From the NCBI GenBank assembly GCA_030603505.1, contig JAUVXQ010000045.1, forward strand, positions 1 to 8,237: DNA of 8,237 bases. The letters run 5' to 3'. The position numbers and the translations under genes were made by a program. Each line of letters starts with the position of its first letter. The stretch's first letter is position 1. This DNA comes from Candidatus Heimdallarchaeota archaeon. Lineage in GTDB: Archaea; Asgardarchaeota; Heimdallarchaeia; Heimdallarchaeales; Heimdallarchaeaceae. This document shows, one piece after another, positions 1-5,079 of this stretch. Under the pieces are notes generated by a model that saw only the letters and a list, made by a program, of their open reading frames with translations, was not told the DNA's origin and made no database searches.

Positions 1-457
1 CAATACTTGTACGTCTTTTCATCCCACCTGAAAGATTTTTTACTAGAGTTTTTCTCTTATCTTCAAGTCTTAATATCTTAAGTAATTCAGAAAAGCGTTC
101 TTCAAATTTAGGTTTCTTCATACGATATAAACGAGAGAAGAAGCGAACATTTTCTCGCAAAGTTAAATCACTATAAAGAGAATATTCTTGAGGAGCTACT
201 CCAATATAATTAGAGGTAGTTCGACGATTTTTGGGAACAGAATAGCCAAAAACGCTTATTTCACCTGAAGTAGGATAGAGAGCTCCTATAATCATATTGA
301 GAAGAGTGGTTTTACCTGAGCCATTTGCACCAATAAGTGCATAAATTTCACCTTTTTTGATCTTGAAATTTAATCCATCTACTGCTTTAACCTTGCCTGT
401 TTTGTAGACTTTGACTAAATCCTTAGTTTCTATTACATAATCACTTGTTATAGACAT
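1..457 (-). CDS. ABC-2 type transporter ATP-binding protein (5' part only)
   Basis: The first 152 residues of an ABC ATPase; the gene runs off the left edge. Visible motifs are Walker A GANGSGKT (residues 43-50), a Q-loop at VAPQEYSLYSDLT (Q90) and the signature LSGGMKRR (142-149). Walker B and the H-loop lie outside the window. The 'YKTGKVKAVDGLNFKIKKGE' start and the sequence around the signature fit the NatA/CcmA-like ATPases that power ABC-2 exporters or drug/antibiotic efflux pumps, acting at the inner face of the membrane with a separate permease, probably encoded beyond the left edge. The ATG at 457 is chosen because it places the usual short N-terminus before the first beta strand and follows GTGATGAT, a partial match to the archaeal anti-SD. 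It diverges from the substrate-binding protein gene at 844, but exporter ATPases of this class do not normally work with family 5 binding proteins, so the two are probably unrelated functionally. Confidence 0.95.
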   Translation of the reverse strand, partial: MSITSDYVIETKDLVKVYKTGKVKAVDGLNFKIKKGEIYALIGANGSGKTTLLNMIIGALYPTSGEISVFGYSVPKNRRTTSNYIGVAPQEYSLYSDLTLRENVRFFSRLYRMKKPKFEERFSELLKILRLEDKRKTLVKNLSGGMKRRTSI

Positions 458-477
458 CTTATCATCACATCTAAGAA

Positions 478-520
478 GTAGTAGTACAGACAAATATAAA
501 AATGTTTTTCATACTACTAC
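478..520. repeat. 9-base perfect inverted repeat around the ABC promoter
   Basis: GTAGTAGTA (478-486) and TACTACTAC (512-520) are exact reverse complements separated by 25 bases, and the spacer holds the minus-strand TATA-like box. It may be an operator for the ABC transporter gene, but the arms are simple GTA repeats, so chance or slippage is a real alternative. Confidence 0.4.
492..502 (-). promoter_or_regulatory. TATA-like promoter of the ABC ATPase gene
   Basis: On the minus strand this reads TTTTTATATTT and is followed by GTC. It lies about 35-45 bases before the ATG at 457, which predicts a short leader containing GATGTGATGATAAG. The TATATTTGT core is shared with the promoters at 6464-6475 and 6501-6509. 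Confidence 0.5.
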
Positions 521-731
521 GAAAAAGAGCAGTTTCTAAATTGCATTCTATGTGAATTGCAGGCGATTTTAGAAAAATCAATGAAAACAAATGTAACAGA
601 TATTGAAAACTTTGTACTAGAAGTATAGGAAACATATTTTCAATTTGAGTATAAAAAATTGCTCTCTTTATATTTGACATCTATATATAGTATATAGAAA
701 ACAATGTTTGTCATATTATATGCTAATAACC

Positions 732-787
732 TTTGATTGAAATATTTATATATAATCAAACATAGGATGTAATTGATTCACAATCAA
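732..787. promoter_or_regulatory. Candidate operator: two dyads of TTGATT/AATCAA
   Basis: Four half-sites are visible: TTTGATT at 732-738, AATCAAA at 754-760, TTGATT at 773-778 and AATCAA at 782-787. The first two form a perfect 7-base inverted repeat whose spacer contains the TATA box. The last two form a tight perfect palindrome with a 3-base centre, near the predicted transcription start. The first three half-site starts are 21 and 19 bases apart, close to two helical turns. The layout suits a dimeric repressor that covers the TATA box and start site of the substrate-binding protein gene. The binding protein is not identified. Confidence 0.5.
745..754 (+). promoter_or_regulatory. TATA box of the substrate-binding protein gene
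   Basis: TTTATATATA matches the archaeal TATA consensus. A start site about 25 bases on would fall near 775-780, giving a leader of roughly 65 bases before the GTG at 844. Confidence 0.55.
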
Positions 788-843
788 ATATGAATATGTA
801 ATAGGAAGTAGTATTAAGATACACTAAGAAGTGAGATGATAAT

Positions 844-2652
844 GTGAAAAAAGCGAAATACATATCAATATGTCTTATAATCAGTTTTTTTTTATCACCA
901 ATAAATTGTGAGAGTATTGAACCACAAGATCCATTTTTCTATCTAAATTTACTGTCACCTTATACTTGCTGTGCTAACCCTGCATTATATGGATGGGCAT
1001 TGCTAATGGAAGAAGAATTGCCAAAAATAGGGATTGGGATCGATATTAATAAACTAACTGGATGGGGAAGCATTTACTCAAGAACATGGGAATATCCAGT
1101 AGGAGAACAAGGATATCATGACTACATTCCTACATATGAAGAAGGTGGGTTCGACATCTTCTTCGTAGGATGGTCATGGGGATTAGATTGGGATCCAACA
1201 GGATTGTTTGACACAGCTAGTATAGTTCCAGCTGGTGACAATATGTATCAATACAGTAATCCTGTTTACGATAGCGTACTTCTACAATACACTTCTGAAC
1301 TTGATGTAGATGCTAGAATTCCTCTAGCCAAACAATTGCAACAGATCCTCCATGAGGATCTTCCAACAATCACCCTCATCTATCGAAGATCACTCTTTGG
1401 ATTCTCTGAAACTCTTGAAGACTACGATAAACTGTTAATTGCAACATCCTCAATACGTGCTGAAAATTGGGATGATACAGATGATCATATCGTCAAATAT
1501 GCATTACCTGTAGAATTATCTGAATATAACACTTTCGTCCAAGAATCATATTATGATGCTCAATGGATGGCTGCTGTATATGGTAGTCTATATGCCAGAG
1601 CTCAAGATACAAGATTTATGGAACCCATGATTGCAGATAGTATGCCTACAGTAAGTGAAGACAGCCTACAATTCAATGTTACAATTGACGCAGTTGCTAA
1701 ATTCAGTAATGGAGACCCAGTACTAGCTGAAGATGTAAAATACACTTATGAACTACACATGACTCCTTCTGTAGCTTCGAGTGCATATGTTTATCTAACC
1801 TCATTCTTCGAAAGCAATGACTCTATTGTCGTTATTGATGATACAACTATTCAATTCAACTTGAAACAGCCTTACTTCTTAGCTACATCGTTGTTCTCAT
1901 ACCAAATCATTGATAAATCTCTTGTTGAACCATTGTTTATTGCTCAAGGAGCTAATCTCTTCAACCTTAAACCCATAGAAACAGTTGGAGGAACAGCTTT
2001 AGTCACCTCTTGTGGTCCATTCATACTAAGCGAATATAGTACAGTAACCAGTACTGCAACACTCGTTCCAAACCCATATTGGCATGGAATAACACCTGCA
2101 TTAACTCAACTAATCTTCACCTGGATTGCTGGTAAAGACTCAGCTATAGCTGAACTTGCCGCTGGTACAGTTGATATTGTTGACTCTCGATACTCACCAG
2201 TTCTTGATGACTATGCTGATGTTGTAGGTGTCGACGCCATATTAGTTAAAGTTCCTTGTACACAAGAAATGGCTTTGAATCTTAAAAATCCAGTTTTTGG
2301 TACTGGAGAACTCACGCCTTTAGGTACAGCTGAAGCAGCGAAAAACATTCGTAAAGCTATTAGTCATTCTGTTCCTCGTGAGAATATTTCTGAGATTCTT
2401 GGAGGTCTTGTAGCTCCCGCTTCCAATCCAATGCCTGACGCATCAGTCGGTTTTGATGACACACTAGAACCTTATGCCTATGACATAGATCTTGCTCTTT
2501 CATACATGGAATTAGCTGGGTATCATGTAACAAGTTCTACAACTACAACAACAACAACAAATAAGGTGCCAGTTGGAAATCATACGATTTTATTAATTAG
2601 TGTTCTAGCTCTAACGTCAGTACTAACCATAAGAAGAAGAAGAAAACAATAA
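844..2652 (+). CDS. Membrane-anchored ABC substrate-binding protein, family 5, with permuted domain order
   Basis: A secreted binding protein of the SBP_bac_5 (DppA/OppA-like) family, expected to capture peptides or oligosaccharides at the cell surface for an ABC importer. Residues 1-23 form a signal peptide. The order is unusual. Residues ~31-205 match the normally C-terminal part: EEELPKIGIGIDI (56-68), GGFDIFFVGWSW (101-112), YSNPVYDSVL (137-146) and QILHEDLPTITLIY (167-180). Residues ~214-560 match the normally N-terminal part: KFSNGDPVLAEDVKYTYE (286-303), SCGPFILSEY (389-398), PNPYWHG (409-415), GTVDIVD (441-447), RKAISHSVPRE (503-513) and YMELAGY (554-560). A Thr run (566-572), one membrane helix (~580-596) and RRRRKQ end the protein. 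The GTG at 844 is taken as start because it begins the MKKAKY signal peptide; the overlapping ATG at 842 meets TGA at once. No permease or ATPase of an importer is in view. The family call is strong; the ligand is unknown. Confidence 0.93.
   Translation: MKKAKYISICLIISFFLSPINCESIEPQDPFFYLNLLSPYTCCANPALYGWALLMEEELPKIGIGIDINKLTGWGSIYSRTWEYPVGEQGYHDYIPTYEEGGFDIFFVGWSWGLDWDPTGLFDTASIVPAGDNMYQYSNPVYDSVLLQYTSELDVDARIPLAKQLQQILHEDLPTITLIYRRSLFGFSETLEDYDKLLIATSSIRAENWDDTDDHIVKYALPVELSEYNTFVQESYYDAQWMAAVYGSLYARAQDTRFMEPMIADSMPTVSEDSLQFNVTIDAVAKFSNGDPVLAEDVKYTYELHMTPSVASSAYVYLTSFFESNDSIVVIDDTTIQFNLKQPYFLATSLFSYQIIDKSLVEPLFIAQGANLFNLKPIETVGGTALVTSCGPFILSEYSTVTSTATLVPNPYWHGITPALTQLIFTWIAGKDSAIAELAAGTVDIVDSRYSPVLDDYADVVGVDAILVKVPCTQEMALNLKNPVFGTGELTPLGTAEAAKNIRKAISHSVPRENISEILGGLVAPASNPMPDASVGFDDTLEPYAYDIDLALSYMELAGYHVTSSTTTTTTTNKVPVGNHTILLISVLALTSVLTIRRRRKQ
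2539..2559 (+). repeat. ACA microsatellite encoding the Thr linker
   Basis: Seven Thr codons in a row (ACA, ACT, then five ACA) encode the flexible spacer between the binding domain and the C-terminal membrane anchor. Near-identical codons make slippage and length variation between strains likely. Confidence 0.7.
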
Positions 2653-2659
2653 TAATGTC

Positions 2660-2676
2660 TTTTTTTCTTGTTTTTT
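2660..2676 (+). terminator. T-rich terminator after the substrate-binding protein
   Basis: Runs of seven T (2660-2666) and six T (2671-2676) start 8 bases after the TAA stop. Such oligo-T tracts are the usual intrinsic termination signal in archaea. Confidence 0.6.
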
Positions 2677-2773
2677 ATTTTCAAATTGCTATTTTAATAT
2701 GAAAGAATTTTAGATTCTTGTAGATACTGCTTATACTTAGAACTTAATTCATAAGAAAAAGGAAATTAAAGAA

Positions 2774-2983
2774 TCATTCAGATGTAGTAATAACCTCAAC
2801 TTCTATCTGTTCAACATCCTTTGTTAGGAGTAAAATCTGTTCTGACCCCCTTTCATCAATAGTATAGTCAATATCATCTTCTACATTTCTCATCGAATTA
2901 TTAATCCAAGAAAGACCTAAAAATAACAACCCTAGAAGGGCAGAAAAAGCGAATAGCTATTCCATCTTAGCATATTCAACAAT
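2774..2983 (-). pseudogene. C-terminal remnant of a second MFS transporter gene
   Basis: The minus strand encodes the last ~70 codons of a paralogue of the intact transporter at 5080-6414. Over the stretch from LFAFSALLG to DYTIDE.GSE, 37 of 39 residues match; the match includes the final membrane helix and the acidic tail (NVEDDIDYT). The remainder up to the TGA stop at 2774-2776 is only loosely similar. An in-frame TAG (2957-2959) stands where the intact copy has His of NMSH, and similarity ends just upstream of the EY codons near 2977-2983, so roughly 370 codons of the 5' part are gone and no start exists. By eye the DNA is about 90% identical over 116 bases and most differences are synonymous, so the copy evolved as a working gene before it was broken. 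It is now non-functional. Confidence 0.9.
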
Positions 2984-3003
2984 CTTAAGATATACACAAT
3001 ATT

Positions 3004-3010
3004 AAAAAAA
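3004..3010 (-). terminator. Oligo-T terminator of the HEPN/MNT pair
   Basis: Seven T on the minus strand, about 40 bases after the MNT stop codon; a likely archaeal termination site separating the pair from the transporter remnant. Confidence 0.45.
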
Positions 3011-3048
3011 TGTTCGATTTTAAGTTTCATTGCGAAGAAGGAAGAGTA

Positions 3049-3414
3049 TTAAGTCTCTAACAGTTTTATACCTTCAGTAAGTGCTCTTTTAATGAATAAA
3101 TTGTTATGTTTCATACGTTCTATTTCTTTAATAGTATATGGAAAGATATCAACAGGTATTGGTAAAATCATAAAAAAATCTATTAATTCAGGAATTCGAT
3201 CAAAGAATCTTTCTTTATCACTATCTTCTAGAATTATGAGTACATCTGCATCACTATATAAACCATAATCTCCTCTAGCTATTGAACCAAAAAGAATTAT
3301 TTCTTTAGCTCCTTTTTTTTCTTGAATTTCCTTTGCTATACTTCTTAAACCAGCTATAATTTGCTCTCTATTTCTGTAAGTTCTCTCTGCAGAACTTAAT
3401 GATCTCTTCTGCAT
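3049..3414 (-). CDS. MNT-family nucleotidyltransferase (antitoxin partner of HEPN)
   Basis: A small single-domain minimal nucleotidyltransferase of 121 residues. The family signature is complete: GSIARGDYGLYSDADVLI, with GS at 43-44, metal-binding Asp at 55 and 57, and a third Asp at 89 in PVDIFPYT. In studied HEPN/MNT pairs the MNT enzyme transfers AMP to the HEPN toxin and so silences it; that role is inferred here from family and context. The ATG at 3414 is preferred over the TTG at 3420 because GAGGTGAT (3420-3427) sits five bases before it, a near-perfect archaeal ribosome binding site. That site and 47 bases of the coding region overlap the end of the HEPN gene, so the two are translated from one transcript, probably coupled. 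The length is normal for the family. Confidence 0.92.
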   Translation of the reverse strand: MQKRSLSSAERTYRNREQIIAGLRSIAKEIQEKKGAKEIILFGSIARGDYGLYSDADVLIILEDSDKERFFDRIPELIDFFMILPIPVDIFPYTIKEIERMKHNNLFIKRALTEGIKLLET

Positions 3415-3760
3415 TTTCAATCACCTCTTTCGCTTCTTGTTCAGTGAAGTAATCTTTTGGAGCACCCACTTCAAAACCATTAGGATATCGAGTTGGAATA
3501 TAGTATTTATCAAGTTTTTTTGCTAAGAAAATAATATTATCAGGAATGGGTAAATCATCCTTTAGAATGTTCAAGGATCTACTAATTGCATGACCCCAAC
3601 ATTCTAATTTGAAATGAAGACATAAAGCCTTAACCCCCATTTCACTCGATTGGTGTGCTAGAAAACAAACACCATCAAAGAATTTACCTTTTAAACTCCA
3701 TCTTGCTTGCTCTAGAATATGTTCAGCTTGAGTAAACCAATCTTTTGATCTATCCATCAT
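3368..3760 (-). CDS. HEPN domain protein (probable toxin partner of MNT)
   Basis: A 130-residue all-helical HEPN protein. Family features in order are DWFTQAEHILEQARWSL (7-23), FDGVCFLAHQSSEMGVKALC (28-47), a GHAISRSLNIL segment (~56-66), and LDKYYIPTRYPNG (83-95), followed by the C-terminal helix EVIENAEEIIKFC. HEPN proteins beside MNT enzymes act as RNase-type toxins or nucleotide-binding partners. The RX4-6H RNase motif is not visible here: no Arg is followed by His at that spacing anywhere in the protein. It may therefore not be a classical HEPN RNase, or may use other residues. It is first in the pair and overlaps the MNT gene by 47 bases. ATG at 3760 and ATG at 3757 are both possible starts; a TATA box about 30 bases upstream suggests an almost leaderless mRNA beginning near 3760. 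Confidence 0.9.
   Translation of the reverse strand: MMDRSKDWFTQAEHILEQARWSLKGKFFDGVCFLAHQSSEMGVKALCLHFKLECWGHAISRSLNILKDDLPIPDNIIFLAKKLDKYYIPTRYPNGFEVGAPKDYFTEQEAKEVIENAEEIIKFCRENLQK
3419..3427 (-). promoter_or_regulatory. Ribosome binding site for MNT inside the HEPN gene
   Basis: On the minus strand the sequence is GAGGTGATT, followed by GAAA and the ATG at 3414. It is the strongest Shine-Dalgarno match in the window, lies within HEPN codons, and decides the MNT start. Confidence 0.75.
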
Positions 3761-3780
3761 TATCTATGTTATCTATGAGA

Positions 3781-3794
3781 CTATATTATATAAA
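3781..3794 (-). promoter_or_regulatory. TATA box of the HEPN/MNT operon
   Basis: The minus strand reads TTTATATAATATAG, centred about 27-30 bases before the ATG at 3760. There is no ribosome binding site before that ATG, so a leaderless transcript is predicted. Confidence 0.6.
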
Positions 3795-3895
3795 TTTGGT
3801 TAATTCTTATCCTTATTTCGAGAAATCAAGGTTCTTTCTGTTAATGTTGGTGTATCTTCTTTTTAGTAATCATTGCTCAATAACTGAAGAGGACA

Positions 3896-4045
3896 TTACT
3901 GATAATATTGAATAACGTTCTTGAAACTACTGAATTTTCTTCTGGTTATAAATAGGACTACAATGGATGTCAATAAGACATTAACCAAAGGTAGAACAGT
4001 GTATTCACATATTACTACTGGTTTCACTGTCACCCAGACATTTGA
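3896..4045 (-). pseudogene. Membrane-anchor tail of a second Ig-like surface protein
   Basis: Directly after the stop codon of the neighbouring remnant, and in the same frame, the minus strand encodes NVWVTVKPVV, a hydrophobic helix (about VLPLVNVLLTSIVVLFI), TRRKFSS and a short tail ending at TAA (3896-3898). This repeats the plan of the preceding gene's end (SVWVTVEPVI, helix, VVRRKVSKK) with a different sequence, so it is the C-terminal anchor of a paralogue that has lost everything before the last beta strand of its Ig domain. It has no start codon or promoter. It could only be made by readthrough of the TAA. Confidence 0.75.
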
Positions 4046-5079
4046 TTAAACACACTTAAAGTAATAACTTTTTTTACTTACTTTTCTTCTAACCACGAAT
4101 AAAGCTGTAATAAGAGAAATTAGAAGGAGTAATATTGAGTTCTGATTAAATTCGCCAATAACAGGTTCTACTGTAACCCAAACAGAACTTATTACTTTCT
4201 GATTTTGTAAATCATAGAATACTGCAGTGAAATTGTATACTCCAGGGATAGAGACAAAGGAATTAGGATTGACATAAAGCGAAACATTCGATTCCCAGCT
4301 TTCTCCATATACTATTGTTCCATCGAAAAAAAGTTGCTAATGAGCAGGATCTGTATCAACCACTGTCCAAATAATATCAGAATCAGTTGCTCCTAAAACC
4401 ATAGTGAAATTACCTGAAGAAAAGGTGATAACAGGAGGATCGGGATTAGCTTCGACTGTAACCCATACTGTATCAACAGAATATAGTGAAGTTAGGTCTC
4501 TAACTAAAATGGTGTAATTATAAACTCCTTGTGTCAAATGATCCAAATTGAGAGAGAGATGAACGCCTGAAGTCCAACTACCATTTTGTATCTCTACACC
4601 ATCTAGATAAATCCAATAATGATCAGGATTAGTATCAGTAAGGATCCATGTTAATTCGTTGTCAATAGTACCTTCATAAATCGAAAAATCACCAAGACTG
4701 CTTATGATTGGTGAAGGATAAATTGTAACGGTTACCCAAACTGTATCATGGCTATTTAATCCTCCTTCATCTATCGCTACAAAGGTGTAATTATAAGATC
4801 CTAAAGTTAATCCATCTATAGTAATTGTAAGAGAATCACCCGAAATATAGAAATCGTTTTGCATCAATACTCCATCTCTGTAAATCCAATAATTACCATG
4901 TGATCTACCAGTAACAGTCCAAGTAAGAGAGTGACCTGTAGCTCCTTCATAATAGGCATAGTCACCAGGACTAGTTATGTCTGGTTTAGGGTCAATTACT
5001 GTAACAACAATTGAATCTGAAGCTGAATTATTCCAAGTATCAAAAACTGTACAATTAAAAACATATAAGAATGATTTCT
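4046..5079 (-). pseudogene. Broken Ig-like repeat cell-surface protein gene
   Basis: One frame encodes the tail of one Ig/cadherin-like domain, then three domains of about 90 residues, each ending in a VWVTV-type strand. Recurring features are YYEG/IYEG, LTW.(V/L)TD, NYWIY.DG or HYWIYLDG, GSYNYT/GVYNYT and DTVWVTV. After the last domain come a hydrophobic helix (SILLLISLITALFVV) and RRKVSKK, a C-terminal membrane anchor, with TAA at 4046-4048. Two defects mark it as broken. An in-frame TAG (4337-4339) stands exactly where domains one and two have Tyr of the YWIY strand. The 5' end is missing too: the frame is open upstream only to a TGA at 5096-5098 inside the transporter gene, with no signal peptide, and the first in-frame ATG (4864) is in mid-domain. 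Intact relatives are adhesive or S-layer-associated surface proteins. A single TAT/TAC to TAG change would explain the internal stop. Confidence 0.85.

Larger units (their letters stand above)
458..843. other. Divergent intergenic region between ABC ATPase and substrate-binding protein
   Basis: This 386-base AT-rich stretch separates two divergent genes. It holds the minus-strand promoter and its inverted repeat (478-520), a 10-base palindrome CTATATATAG (681-690), and the plus-strand promoter with TTGATT/AATCAA half-sites (732-787). No convincing gene lies between; a 69-codon minus frame at 471-680 shows no family resemblance and no ribosome binding site. Both flanking genes are preceded by GATGATAA directly before the start codon. 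Confidence 0.6.
2653..3048. other. Intergenic stretch with terminators and a gene remnant
   Basis: No intact gene lies here. It holds the oligo-T terminator of the gene to the left, a small hairpin (AAGAAT, 5-base loop, ATTCTT at 2703-2719), the transporter tail remnant (2774-2983) and the oligo-T terminator of the HEPN/MNT pair (3004-3010). Confidence 0.7.

Noticed and set aside
471..680. A 69-codon minus-strand frame just upstream of the ABC ATPase gene
   Set aside because: It is AT-rich with hydrophobic residues, has no ribosome binding site, no recognisable family, and overlaps the likely promoter and inverted repeat of the ABC gene.
1..2652. ABC ATPase and substrate-binding protein as parts of one importer
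   Set aside because: The ATPase resembles ABC-2 exporter ATPases, whereas family 5 binding proteins work with Dpp/Opp-type ATPases and permeases; divergent orientation gives no further support.
2957..4339. TAG recoding (for example pyrrolysine) as explanation for the two in-frame TAG codons
   Set aside because: Both TAGs lie in genes that are also truncated, and three of the intact genes here (HEPN, regulator, methyltransferase) end in TAG, so TAG is used as an ordinary stop.
4337..4867. A self-contained 176-residue surface protein starting at TTG 4867 or ATG 4864
   Set aside because: The start would fall in the middle of an Ig-like domain and the end is an internal TAG; the same frame continues on both sides with clear domain sequence, so it is part of a broken gene.
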